Made by a program: the position numbers and the translations under genes. 27,559 bases of DNA, from assembly GCA_023386635.1 (NCBI GenBank), contig JAEWJH010000029.1:1-27559 (forward strand), in the 5' to 3' direction. The notes under the pieces are model-generated. The model saw nothing but the letters and a program-made list of their open reading frames with translations. It had not been told where the DNA came from and did no database searches. Numbering within the stretch: the first letter of the stretch is position 1; every line of letters begins with the position of its first letter. Below are positions 7,771 to 15,771 of this stretch, in pieces. The DNA comes from Pseudomonadota bacterium. Lineage in GTDB: Bacteria; Pseudomonadota; Alphaproteobacteria; Rhizobiales; Xanthobacteraceae.

Positions 7771-9222
7771 TCACGTATCGATCTTCACATACTCGAAATC
7801 GCCGGGCTTGTTGTCGATGCCGACCTTCGGCGGGGAAATCCAGCCGGCATATTTGCCGGGCTCCGCCACCGGCTTCATCAGCGAGGCGATGAAGTCGCCG
7901 TCCGCCGTCGACGGCAGCCACTCGTTGCGCTTCTTCGCCCAGGTCGCGTCGTCGACGATCACGCCCTCCGGACTCGCATGCACGTTCTTGAACTCGCCAA
8001 TCTGGCGATGGAACGCGGTGTGCGGCAGCTTCAACTCGAACTTGATGCCGGCGGTCGAGATCACCTTGTTCCAGCGCAGCAGGCCCTTCACGCAATCCTG
8101 CGTGTAGTCGTCGCGCAGGCGCATGTTCAAGGCGGTGAGCGCCGGCTCGTCGACCAGCTTGATCTGCCCGTCGACGTATTTCAGCACCGGATAGGTCGCG
8201 CTTTCGAGCCGATGATCGTCGTCGATCTTGGTTTCCTGATAGCGGCCCTTCAGCCCGTTGTTGAAGGCATTGGCCGCGTTGGTCGAGACCTCCGAGCCGA
8301 ACAGATCGAGCGACAGCGAATAGTGCAGATTGAGCTTCTTCTGGATCGTCGGCAGGTCGATCACGCCGAGCGCCCGCACCTCGTCGATCGCATAGGGATC
8401 GTCGATGCCGGCTTCCTTCATGGCGTCGCAGGTGCGCTGCACGACGCGGGTGATGCCGGTCTCGCCGACAAACATGTGGTGCGCTTCCTCGGTCAGCATG
8501 AAGCGGCAGGTGCGTGACAGCGGATCGAATCCCGACTGCGCGAGGCTGTGCAGCTGCATCTTTCCGTCGCGATCGGTGAAGTAGGTGAACATGAAGAACG
8601 ACAGCCAGTCCGGCGTCGCCTCATTGAACGCGCCGAGCATGCGCGGCGAATCTTCGCTGCCGGAGCGGCGGCGCAGCAGCTCGTCCGCTTCCTCGCGGCC
8701 GTCGCGGCCGAAATATTTCTGCAAGAGATAGACCATCGCCCAGAGGTGACGGCCTTCCTCGACGTTCACCTGGAACAGGTTGCGCATGTCGTAGAGCGAC
8801 GGCGCGGTCTTGCCGAGATGGCGCTGCTGCTCGACCGAAGCCGGCTCGGTGTCGCCCTGGATCACCACGAGGCGGCGCAGCGCGGCACGATGCTCGCCGG
8901 GGATTTCCTGCCACGCCGGCTCACCATAATGCTGGCCGAACGGGATGGTGCGACCCTCTTCCTGCGGCGCCAGCAACACGCCCCAGCGATATTCCGGCAT
9001 GCGGACATAATCGAACTTGGCCCAGCCGCGCGGATCGACCGAATAAGCGGTGCGCAGATAGACGAGCTTCTCCTGGAAGCCGTCCGGGCCCATGTCGTTC
9101 CACCAGTTGAGATAGCCGGGGTGCCAGCCCTCCAGGGCCTTGAGGACGCGGCGGTCTTCCATCAGCCCGACATTGTTCGGAATGGTGGTCGAATAATCGA
9201 CGTTCAGGTTGTCCATGCTCAT
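7771..9222 (-). CDS. boxB: Benzoyl-CoA 2,3-epoxidase oxygenase subunit BoxB
   Basis: A 483-aa non-heme di-iron oxygenase that epoxidises benzoyl-CoA at C2-C3 with electrons from the reductase BoxA, the ring-activating step of the aerobic CoA-dependent benzoate pathway in the cytoplasm. The ferritin-like di-iron ligand motifs are visible as two ExxH signatures, Glu156-His159 in NVEEGRHLW and Glu245/246-His248/249 in LTEEAHHMF, with candidate further acids at Glu126 and near Asp205. Length matches known BoxB (about 470-480 aa). The ATG at 9222 follows AAGAGGAG, and boxC ends 12 bp upstream, so it is the last gene of the hydrolase-boxC-boxB operon. boxA is not found on either side in this window. 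Confidence 0.95.
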   Translation of the reverse strand: MSMDNLNVDYSTTIPNNVGLMEDRRVLKALEGWHPGYLNWWNDMGPDGFQEKLVYLRTAYSVDPRGWAKFDYVRMPEYRWGVLLAPQEEGRTIPFGQHYGEPAWQEIPGEHRAALRRLVVIQGDTEPASVEQQRHLGKTAPSLYDMRNLFQVNVEEGRHLWAMVYLLQKYFGRDGREEADELLRRRSGSEDSPRMLGAFNEATPDWLSFFMFTYFTDRDGKMQLHSLAQSGFDPLSRTCRFMLTEEAHHMFVGETGITRVVQRTCDAMKEAGIDDPYAIDEVRALGVIDLPTIQKKLNLHYSLSLDLFGSEVSTNAANAFNNGLKGRYQETKIDDDHRLESATYPVLKYVDGQIKLVDEPALTALNMRLRDDYTQDCVKGLLRWNKVISTAGIKFELKLPHTAFHRQIGEFKNVHASPEGVIVDDATWAKKRNEWLPSTADGDFIASLMKPVAEPGKYAGWISPPKVGIDNKPGDFEYVKIDT

Positions 9223-9234
9223 GGCTCGCTCCTC

Positions 9235-10923
9235 TTAAACCCGCTTGGTGTCGAACACGGCCTTCTGGCCGGTACCGTAACGGCGCAGCGCGCCATCCTC
9301 GCCGACCGCGTTGGGCCGCTGGAAGATCCAGTTCTGCCACGCCGTCAGCCGCGCAAAGATTTTCGTTTCCATCGTCTCCGGTCCGCCGAAGCGCAGATTG
9401 GCTTCGAGCCCGGTGAGGCTATCGGGCGAGAAGCTCGCGCGCTCCTCGAGGAAGATGCGAATCTCGTCGTCCCAGTCGATGTCATCGAAGGCGAAGGTGA
9501 TCAGCCCCGCCTCTTCCGCCGCTTCGGCGTCGAGCGCTTCGCCCGTCAGCGACTTTGCGTGCGCCAGCGTCTCGTCATCGTCGAGAAAACGCGTCTCAAG
9601 CCGCGTCAGGCCGTTGCTCATCGGATAGGGGCCGAAATTCATCTCGGTCAGCGTCATCGTCGCCGGCGGGCGGTTGCCGCCGTTGAGCTGTCCGATCAGC
9701 ATGTAGGAGCGGTCGCAGGCGAACACAATTTCCGCCAGCGTGCCGGTGAAGCAGGAGCCGGGCTCGATCACCGCGACGAGGCTCCGCGAGGTGAGATCGA
9801 TGCGCTTGAGCACGCGTTTCCAGTACAGCGTGATCTCGCGCGCCAGCCAGTGCCTGGCATTGGCCTTGAGGAACGCGTCATAGGCGGCGACCTGCTCGCC
9901 ATCGCCTTCCGACTTGAACACGATCGCGGCGAGGTCGAGTTCGTTCAGGCGAATATCGAGGATCGCGTCGTCGAGCTCGCGTGCAAGCTGCAGCGGCCAG
10001 AACGACGCGCCCTGCTCGGCCATCGCCGCCGCATCGGCTGGCGGCGCAGCCTGCGGACCGCGCACGGTGATGGTCGCGAGCCGCGCCGCGCGATCGACCA
10101 CCACGGACACGAACGGATACTCGACCGTATCGCCGTTGCGCTTTCGCGACAGCGGCGTCAGTGCGACGCCCTTTGCATCGCTCGGCCGGTCGGACTTCGC
10201 GGCAAACTCCTTGGCGCGCTGCGCGACAATGTCTTCCAGCTTGCTGTTCGGCGCCACTTCATCGACCAGACGCCAGTCGACAGCGCGTTTGCCCTTCAAG
10301 CCTTCCTCGGTGGTGCAGAAAACATCGGCATGGTCGCGGCGCACCTTGCGCTTGTCGGTGACGCGCGTGAGGCCGCCGGTGCCCGGCAGCACCGCGAGCA
10401 GCGGCAATTCCGGCAGCGACACCGTGGATGAACCGTCGTCGGTGAGGATGATGTGGTCCGCCGCGAGCGCCAGCTCGTAGCCGCCGCCGGCGCACGAGCC
10501 GGTGACGACGCAGATGGTCTTTTGGCCGGAATATTCGCTCGAATCCTCGATGCCGTTGCGGGTCTCGTTGGTGAACTTGCAGAAGTTGACCTTGTGCGCA
10601 TGGGTCGCGCCGGCCAGCATGCGGATATTGGCGCCGGCGCAAAACACCTTGGGCTTGCCGGAACGCATCAGCACGACCTTCACGCCCGGTTGCTCGAACC
10701 GCAACCGCTGCAGCGCGTCGGCGAGTTCGATATCGACGCCGAGATCGTAGGAGTTGAGCTTGAGGTCGTAGCCTTCGAACAGGCCGCCCTTCTCGTCGAC
10801 ATCCATGGTCAGCGTCGCGACGTCGCCGTCCACGGCGAGCTTCCAGTGCCGGTATTGCGACGGATCGGTCTGAAAATCGACGCGCGTCTTGCCGTTGGCC
10901 AGCTTTCGGTCGGTATCCGCCAT
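9235..10923 (-). CDS. boxC: 2,3-epoxybenzoyl-CoA dihydrolase BoxC (crotonase superfamily)
   Basis: A 562-aa enzyme that opens the ring of 2,3-epoxybenzoyl-CoA hydrolytically to 3,4-dehydroadipyl-CoA semialdehyde and formate. The N-terminal half is a crotonase fold with the oxyanion-hole segment VFCAGANI (94-100), CAGGGYELALAADH with Glu150, and STVSLPELPLL with Glu172, matching the two catalytic glutamates of enoyl-CoA hydratase. The C-terminal half is a second, more divergent crotonase-like domain, giving the long BoxC size. The ATG at 10923 overlaps the hydrolase stop by one base (TGATG); a GTG one codon earlier would give a four-base overlap. Translational coupling in the box operon is very likely. 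Confidence 0.94.
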   Translation of the reverse strand: MADTDRKLANGKTRVDFQTDPSQYRHWKLAVDGDVATLTMDVDEKGGLFEGYDLKLNSYDLGVDIELADALQRLRFEQPGVKVVLMRSGKPKVFCAGANIRMLAGATHAHKVNFCKFTNETRNGIEDSSEYSGQKTICVVTGSCAGGGYELALAADHIILTDDGSSTVSLPELPLLAVLPGTGGLTRVTDKRKVRRDHADVFCTTEEGLKGKRAVDWRLVDEVAPNSKLEDIVAQRAKEFAAKSDRPSDAKGVALTPLSRKRNGDTVEYPFVSVVVDRAARLATITVRGPQAAPPADAAAMAEQGASFWPLQLARELDDAILDIRLNELDLAAIVFKSEGDGEQVAAYDAFLKANARHWLAREITLYWKRVLKRIDLTSRSLVAVIEPGSCFTGTLAEIVFACDRSYMLIGQLNGGNRPPATMTLTEMNFGPYPMSNGLTRLETRFLDDDETLAHAKSLTGEALDAEAAEEAGLITFAFDDIDWDDEIRIFLEERASFSPDSLTGLEANLRFGGPETMETKIFARLTAWQNWIFQRPNAVGEDGALRRYGTGQKAVFDTKRV

Positions 10924-11768
10924 CACACCCTCTCCGGCTTCTGTTTGGTCGCAATCGGCGTCCGGTCGCCGCGCAACAATCGCGTGCTGAAATCGGCAAT
11001 CACCCGCAGCGTCTCGTCCGGCGCTTCACGCTGCGGCGTATGTTTCGCGTCGAGCAAAGCCACCTCGACCGGGCAGTAGCACTCGTCCTTGGCCACTTCG
11101 ATCTGCTTCACGGTGCCGTACTGATCGTTGACGCCCTGCACGATCAGGATCGGCACACGGATGAATGCGAGCTGCTCGCTGATGTCCCACTGGCGGAACG
11201 CCGGATCGAGCCAGGCGTCGTTCCAACCACGGAAGGCATTATCGGGATCGCGATGCCAGCGGCCGAGCTTCGCTTTCAAATCGGTCGTTTCGTAGGCGGT
11301 CTTCGCCTCGCGGATCGAGGCGATGCTGACATCCTCGACGATGAAATGCGGCGCGATCAGCACGATGCCGTCGAGGCGACGATCCTGATGCGTGCCGGCA
11401 TAGAGCGCGGCGATCGATGCGCCGTCGCTGTGGCCGATCAGCAGGCCGTGTCGCCAGCCGATGGCGTCGAGCACGGCCGGCAACGCGACGCGCGCTTCAT
11501 CATGCATGTAAGTCAGCGGACGCGGCAGGCTCACCGGCGACGACTGGCCGTAGCCCGCGCGCGAATAGACGAACACGCCGACCCCGGTCGCCGCCGACAG
11601 CCGCTCAGGAAAATCGCCCCACAGGCCGGTCGAGCCGAGGCCTTCATGCAGCAGAACGAGCGTCGGCGCGTCGGACGGGCGCGGCCCGACCATGCGGTAC
11701 TCCAGCCGCTGGCCGGCGACATCGAGAAACCCGTGATCGGCGATCTGTCCCTGACCGGTAGTCGTCAT
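10923..11768 (-). CDS. Alpha/beta hydrolase of the box operon
   Basis: A 281-aa alpha/beta-hydrolase. A complete triad can be read: nucleophile Ser114 in the elbow GHSDGA, Asp215 in QGVNDQYG, His243 in DAKHTPQREAP; the oxyanion loop is HEGLGS (41-46). It is the first gene of a tight operon with boxC (one-base overlap) and boxB, and such hydrolases accompany box genes in other bacteria. Plausible roles are hydrolysis of a dead-end CoA thioester, a lactone from the ring-opened product, or benzoate esters upstream of the pathway; none can be chosen from sequence. The ATG at 11768 has a weak GGAT ribosome site. An AT-rich promoter-like region lies upstream. Confidence 0.85.
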   Translation of the reverse strand: MTTTGQGQIADHGFLDVAGQRLEYRMVGPRPSDAPTLVLLHEGLGSTGLWGDFPERLSAATGVGVFVYSRAGYGQSSPVSLPRPLTYMHDEARVALPAVLDAIGWRHGLLIGHSDGASIAALYAGTHQDRRLDGIVLIAPHFIVEDVSIASIREAKTAYETTDLKAKLGRWHRDPDNAFRGWNDAWLDPAFRQWDISEQLAFIRVPILIVQGVNDQYGTVKQIEVAKDECYCPVEVALLDAKHTPQREAPDETLRVIADFSTRLLRGDRTPIATKQKPERV

Positions 11769-11837
11769 ATCCGATCCGCTGCCCTGAACCCGTTTTGACT
11801 GCGTTTCCCCGCATCGGGCGCCTGCGGAGGGGTCCGA

Positions 11838-11889
11838 TGCAATTCAGAATTATATTTCCGATTTGATGCAGGCAATTGAACTATAATTC
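11838..11889. promoter_or_regulatory. Candidate divergent promoter/operator region of the box operon
   Basis: An unusually AT-rich patch in high-GC DNA. GAATTATA (11847-11854) and TATAATTC (11882-11889) form an 8-bp inverted repeat, so each strand carries an outward-facing TATAAT -10-like box. The minus-strand box lies about 80 bp before the hydrolase start and the plus-strand box about 105 bp before the gene at 11993. GATGCA occurs twice (11836-11841 and 11865-11870), flanking the leftward -10 box. Good -35 hexamers are not obvious. Confidence 0.4.
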
Positions 11890-11992
11890 ATATGGCCGGT
11901 CAAGCGGCCGCGGCAATTGACCACCCGCATTGTCCGGCATTTGAACGGTCGAATTAAGCCGTCCTGAACCGGGCCGCGGCCTGAATCGGCCC

Positions 11993-12382
11993 ATGTCCGG
12001 TCCTCTGCCCCGCGCCCCGCAGACCTATCGCGCCTCCTGGCCCGGCGCGGTGATCATCGGCGTCGCGTTTCTGGCGCTGATGGGCGCGGCGCTGCTGACC
12101 CAGCATCGCATCGCCGTGTCGGTGGCGGTCACCGAAAAGCCGCGGCGCACGTCGGACACGACGGGGCGCTCATTCCTGCCGATGGCGGATGGGCGCACCT
12201 GCCGCGAGCTGACATTCGACCGCGTCACCAGCGAGATCGTCGAGAGCCGTACGCGACCGTGCTGGCAACCCGACCTGGAAGACGGCGCCGAACTCGTTAC
12301 CGCGCCAATTCCGGCGGCGAGCACACCGCGTAGCGGCAACCGCAACGGCTTCCGTTGGGGCCAAACCGCGCCAGGCGGTTAG
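11993..12382 (+). CDS. Small single-pass membrane protein of unknown function
   Basis: A 129-aa protein with a short N-terminal tail, one transmembrane helix (about residues 18-36, GAVIIGVAFLALMGAALL) and a polar C-terminal part. That part contains FLPMADGRTCRELTFDR and a second cysteine in RTRPCWQPD, so the domain is probably periplasmic with a possible disulfide. The tail is rich in Pro, Ser, Arg and Gly. The ATG at 11993 has no clear ribosome site, so the start is uncertain. I do not recognise a named family, though small proteins with this single-helix plus short 'DGRxCRxL' pattern occur in Bradyrhizobium relatives. It runs divergently from the box operon with no evident functional link. 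Confidence 0.6.
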   Translation: MSGPLPRAPQTYRASWPGAVIIGVAFLALMGAALLTQHRIAVSVAVTEKPRRTSDTTGRSFLPMADGRTCRELTFDRVTSEIVESRTRPCWQPDLEDGAELVTAPIPAASTPRSGNRNGFRWGQTAPGG

Positions 12383-12397
12383 GTTCTTGTGGCCGCC

Positions 12398-12532
12398 CTA
12401 CAGCGGCAGCCCGGATTGCGCACTGATGGCCGCCACGGCGAGCACCAGCACCAAGGCAAGGCTCAAGGCGAGCCCCATGGCGATCACGAGGAAGAAGCGC
12501 GGTGGCGAAAGGCTGGACAAGGCCCTGGTCAT
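12398..12532 (-). CDS. Possible 44-residue single-helix membrane protein
   Basis: A short frame (ATG 12532; an in-frame GTG at 12580 would add 16 residues) encodes a polar N-terminus, one strongly hydrophobic helix (FFLVIAMGLALSLALVLVLAVAA) and a short tail. Its stop faces the stop of the gene at 11993-12382. No strong ribosome site is visible and such frames can arise by chance in high-GC DNA, but the clean topology and otherwise empty 335-bp gap favour a real small gene. Confidence 0.38.
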   Translation of the reverse strand: MTRALSSLSPPRFFLVIAMGLALSLALVLVLAVAAISAQSGLPL

Positions 12533-12717
12533 GACGAACGCGATCCGGTTGCTGGCGGGACGATGATGGTTGGTCGCCACCGATCGCCGCCCGGTTCACA
12601 CGGCAACCCGACCTGACGAGCGATTTTGCCGCACCGCCGGAGGAGCAGCCATTCGCCCCCGGTCTACCTCTGTCCCTGATTCCCTATTATGTTGCGTTGC
12701 GAAAAGGAGACCCCTCG

Positions 12718-13143
12718 ATGTCGACGTCGACTGGCGCCAAACCCGCCTCCGCCTTCCAGGCCATGCTGCGCGGCTTTCGCGGCCGCTGCCCGAACTGCGG
12801 CGAAGGGCGGATGTTCCGCGCCTTTTTGAAGGTCGCGGACGAGTGCCCTGCCTGTGGCGAGGAATTGCACCATCATCGGGCCGACGATTTTCCGGCCTAT
12901 CTGGTGATCGTTATCGTCGGTCACGTCCTGATCCCGATCGTGCTCGCCGTCGAAACCGAATTTGCCCCGTCCTATTGGGTGCACCTGGTGCTCTGGCTGC
13001 CCGCCGTGCTGATCATGACGCTCGGCCTACTGCAGCCGGTGAAGGGCGCCATCGTCGCCGGCCAGTGGTACGGCGGCATGCACGGCTTCGAGGAAGCGAG
13101 ACGCTTGCGCGAACTCGCCGGCGCTCAACTCCCCGCGCGCTGA
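12718..13143 (+). CDS. DUF983 family zinc-ribbon membrane protein
   Basis: A 141-aa protein with two CPxCG knuckles (residues 24-28 CPNCG and 43-47 CPACG) that probably bind one zinc, followed by the conserved HHHRADDFPAY segment and two transmembrane helices (about 60-79 and 86-106). This is the DUF983 architecture, widespread in alphaproteobacteria and sometimes found near cytochrome-oxidase or envelope genes; its function is unknown. The ATG at 12718 is set by a strong AAGGAGA ribosome site; the reading frame open from 12697 is not used. It stands alone, with the lipoprotein gene 82 bp downstream on the same strand. Confidence 0.88.
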   Translation: MSTSTGAKPASAFQAMLRGFRGRCPNCGEGRMFRAFLKVADECPACGEELHHHRADDFPAYLVIVIVGHVLIPIVLAVETEFAPSYWVHLVLWLPAVLIMTLGLLQPVKGAIVAGQWYGGMHGFEEARRLRELAGAQLPAR

Positions 13144-13225
13144 CTCTCGTCGTCCTGCGGGTTGCACGTCCCTCGCTCATGACTAGGATGCACGCGGGAC
13201 AACACGCACAGAGTGACCGCACACG

Positions 13226-13699
13226 ATGACGGCCGACCGCCGGGCTGACCGCCGCCTTTCGACTTCTTTCTATCGCTCCACCGTGCCGCTCGCCGCGCTG
13301 CTGCTGGCCGGCGGTGTGCTTGCCGCATGCTCGGGCCTTCGCGAAGCGCCGAAGCCGATCGAGCCGAACATCATGCCGGCAAACTATAAGTCGCAGTTGC
13401 AGACCGAGATGCATCGCCGGCTCGTCGATCCGGTCGGCGTGCGCGACGCTTTGGTGTCATCGCCGGTGCTGCGGCAAAGCGGCGGCGTCGAGCGCTATAT
13501 CTCCTGCATGCGCTACACGGCAAAGGACGAGACCGGGCAATACGCACCACCGACCGAACGCGCCGCTTATTTCTACGCCGGCACGGTTACCCAGATTGTG
13601 GACCAGGATGCCTCTCGGGAGATCTGTCGCGGTGTCGCTTACGAGCCGTGGCCGGAATTCACCCGCATGTGCAAGGAACTCGTTTGCCCATCGCGCTGA
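13226..13699 (+). CDS. Putative lipoprotein of unknown function
   Basis: A 157-aa protein whose N-terminus carries a basic region, a hydrophobic stretch (20-33) and a lipobox LAAC with the lipid-bearing Cys35, so it is most likely an anchored outer- or inner-membrane lipoprotein. The mature part contains four more cysteines (in SCMRY, EICRGV, RMCKEL, LVCPSR) that could make two disulfides in the periplasm, and a central region (GVRDALVSSPVL) that I cannot match to a named family. The ATG at 13226 lacks a textbook ribosome site, with CACACG just upstream. It follows the DUF983 gene on the same strand but the 82-bp gap does not prove cotranscription. Confidence 0.75.
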   Translation: MTADRRADRRLSTSFYRSTVPLAALLLAGGVLAACSGLREAPKPIEPNIMPANYKSQLQTEMHRRLVDPVGVRDALVSSPVLRQSGGVERYISCMRYTAKDETGQYAPPTERAAYFYAGTVTQIVDQDASREICRGVAYEPWPEFTRMCKELVCPSR

Positions 13700-13759
13700 G
13701 ACCGTAAACTTTAGTCTAGCGGATATGCGCAAATGCATGATCCGATGAATTTACGGGCA

Positions 13760-13889
13760 ATTTACTTGGATTGAGCGCGAGCACGCGTTTGATTGGGACG
13801 TGCGCAGTTGCTGCTTTTCCCTGCGATGAGAAGCAGTGACGTGAATCCTCCACCTATGCACAAAGGGCCGCTTCGGCGGCCCTTTTTTT
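13760..13889 (+). ncRNA. Possible structured small RNA ending in a terminator
   Basis: The 160 bp between the lipoprotein stop and a strong terminator have no gene but several hairpins. A 9-bp stem with one G-U pair lies at 13811-13819 / 13828-13836, and GCACG/CGTGC pairs at 13781-13785 / 13799-13803. The start is not defined and no clear promoter is visible, so this may simply be a long 3' untranslated region of the lipoprotein mRNA. Confidence 0.25.
13862..13889 (+). terminator. Rho-independent terminator
   Basis: Stem AAAGGGCCGC (13862-13871) pairs with 13876-13885 around a stable TTCG tetraloop, and seven T residues follow. It faces the plus strand and lies 163 bp after the lipoprotein stop, protecting the convergent MetF-family gene. 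Confidence 0.92.
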
Positions 13890-13914
13890 ATCGCCCATAA
13901 CGCTTCGTAATTCG

Positions 13915-14829
13915 TCAGCGGGGAACCTGCTCCCGCGCGGTCCGCAACACGCGCGGAAGCGCCGCCGCATTATTCGGCGCCATCACATGCACACCGGCGA
14001 CGCCGGGCGTGCGCGCCAGTTGCGCGATCAGCGCGACGCAGATCGCCTCGCCTTCGGCGGCGGGATCGGATGCCTGCTCCATACGCGCAACGATATCGTC
14101 GGGGATGATCGACCCGAACAGCTTGTCGCGCATCCAGCGCGCCGACTTCGCCGACTTGAGCGGTGCGACGCCGATCAGCAGATGCACCTGCCTCGCGATG
14201 CCGGCATCGGCGAGCCGCGCGCAATAGCGCGCGACGACGCCGGCATCCATGCAGAACTGCGTCTGCACGAACTGCGCGCCGGCGGCGAGCTTGGCCCGCA
14301 AGCCATCCGGCTGCCAGCCGGGTGGCGGATCGATCGGATTGTCGGCACCGCCGATAAAGAAATGCGCCTCTCCCGCCACGGCGCGCGACGGCGGCAACGT
14401 GCCGTGGTCGCGCAGATCGCGTGCGGTCGTCATCAAGGCGCGCGTGTCGAGGTCGAACACGCCCTTGGCCTCCGGCTGGTCGCCTGCATCCGGATTGTCA
14501 CCCCGCAGCATCAGCAGGTTTTCGATGCCGAGCGCCGCAGCACTCATCAGGTCGCTCTGCAGCGCGATGCGGTTGCGATCGCGACAGGTGAGTTGCAGGA
14601 TCGGCTCGACGCCTTCGGCGAGCAGCATGGCCGCCGCGGTCAACGCGCCGAGATGGGGACGCGCGCCCGCGCCGTCGGTGACATTCACGGCGTCGGCGAG
14701 ACCCTTCAGCGGCAGCGCGCGATCGAGCAAATCGCCGCGCAACATGGACACCGGCGGAGTCACCTCCGCGGTCATCACGAACCGGCCGGCTTCGAGCTTG
14801 TCTCTGAGTGTCGTCGCTTTCCCTGTCAT
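13915..14829 (-). CDS. Methylenetetrahydrofolate reductase family protein (MetF-like)
   Basis: A 304-aa TIM-barrel flavoprotein of the MTHFR family, which reduces 5,10-methylene-THF to 5-methyl-THF for methionine synthesis. The catalytic glutamate is Glu22 in FVMTAEVTPP; family blocks include NVTDGAGARPHLG, the LQLTCRDRNR segment (about 79-88), LLMLRGDNPDAG (about 106-117) and the QFVQTQFCMD strand (about 187-196). Its sequence looks more like the 'methylenetetrahydrofolate reductase-like' paralogues that sit beside catabolic genes than like canonical metF, so true activity is uncertain; the canonical gene may be elsewhere. It is divergent from the CoA-transferase pair with 114 bp between starts, suggesting shared control. 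Confidence 0.82.
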   Translation of the reverse strand: MTGKATTLRDKLEAGRFVMTAEVTPPVSMLRGDLLDRALPLKGLADAVNVTDGAGARPHLGALTAAAMLLAEGVEPILQLTCRDRNRIALQSDLMSAAALGIENLLMLRGDNPDAGDQPEAKGVFDLDTRALMTTARDLRDHGTLPPSRAVAGEAHFFIGGADNPIDPPPGWQPDGLRAKLAAGAQFVQTQFCMDAGVVARYCARLADAGIARQVHLLIGVAPLKSAKSARWMRDKLFGSIIPDDIVARMEQASDPAAEGEAICVALIAQLARTPGVAGVHVMAPNNAAALPRVLRTAREQVPR

Positions 14830-14943
14830 GCGCCCTGCTGACCAGAAAGCAGCAGGCGATGCAAGGGTCTACGACCCAGTAGACGATACGTGGGCAACAA
14901 TGGGACAACCGATGCCATCGAACGCCGTGAGATGGAGGCGCCC

Positions 14944-15771
14944 ATGACGCATTTCGCCGCTTCGGCCGACGATGCCGTCGCCGGTATCGCCGATGGCGCG
15001 CTGCTCGCCGTGCCACGCGAGGTCTCCGGCGTGCCGATGGAAGTGACACGCGCCTTGATCCGGCGCGGCATTCGCAACCTGCACCTCGTTGCGCTGCCGA
15101 CATCGAGCCTGCAGGCCGACCTGCTGATCGGCGCCGGCTGCGTGGGCACGCTGGAGACCTCCGCCGTCAGCCTCGGCGAATTCGGCGCGGCGCCGCAATT
15201 CACGCAAGCGGTGCTCAACCGCAGCATCGTGATGAAAGACGCCACCTGTCCGGCGATCCACGCCGCGCTTCAGGCGGCCGAGAAGGGCGTGCCGTTCATG
15301 CCGATGCGCGGACTGATCGGCTCCGACATTCTCGCTACGCGACCGGAATGGCAGGTGATCGACAATCCCTATGCGGACGGCGGCGATCCCATCGTGCTGC
15401 TGCCGGCGATCGTGCCCGACGTGGCGCTGCTGCATGCGCCGCTCGCCGACCGCGACGGCAATGTCTGGATCGGCCGGCAGCGCGACCTCATCACCCTGTC
15501 GCATGCGGCGCGCAGCACCATCGTCACCGTCGAGCGCATCGTCGACGACAATCTGCTCGCCGATCCGCTGCGCGCAGCCGGCGTGTTGCCGGGATTTTAT
15601 GTCGATGGCATCGCCGTCGCGCAGAACGGATCCTGGCCGCTCGGCCTGCCCGACCATTACGACACCGATGCCGCGCACATGAAGGAGTATGCGCGGCTGG
15701 CGGCGACCCGCGACGGCTTCGCGACTTATCTGGCCCGGCACGTGCTCCCCGCACGCGCGACAGCATCATGA
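14944..15771 (+). CDS. Class I CoA-transferase, subunit A
   Basis: A 275-aa alpha subunit of the class I CoA-transferase family (glutaconate/3-oxoacid CoA-transferase type), which moves CoA between carboxylic acids as an A/B heteromer. The conserved core VALPTSSLQADLLIGAG and the GTLETSAVSLGEFGAAPQF stretch (68-86) are typical of the GctA/IpdA-like branch, as is LADRDGNVWIG. The ATG at 14944 is decided by GGAGG five bases upstream; the frame also opens at 14890. The last four bases overlap subunit B (ATGA), so the subunits are translationally coupled. The steroid-ring hydrolase IpdAB shares this fold and subunit size, so hydrolysis is an alternative to CoA transfer. Confidence 0.85.
   Translation: MTHFAASADDAVAGIADGALLAVPREVSGVPMEVTRALIRRGIRNLHLVALPTSSLQADLLIGAGCVGTLETSAVSLGEFGAAPQFTQAVLNRSIVMKDATCPAIHAALQAAEKGVPFMPMRGLIGSDILATRPEWQVIDNPYADGGDPIVLLPAIVPDVALLHAPLADRDGNVWIGRQRDLITLSHAARSTIVTVERIVDDNLLADPLRAAGVLPGFYVDGIAVAQNGSWPLGLPDHYDTDAAHMKEYARLAATRDGFATYLARHVLPARATAS

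Noticed and set aside
8548..10431. 627-residue plus-strand frame opposite boxB and boxC
   Set aside because: Antisense shadow: Arg/Ala/His-rich, no family match, while the minus strand clearly encodes BoxB and BoxC.
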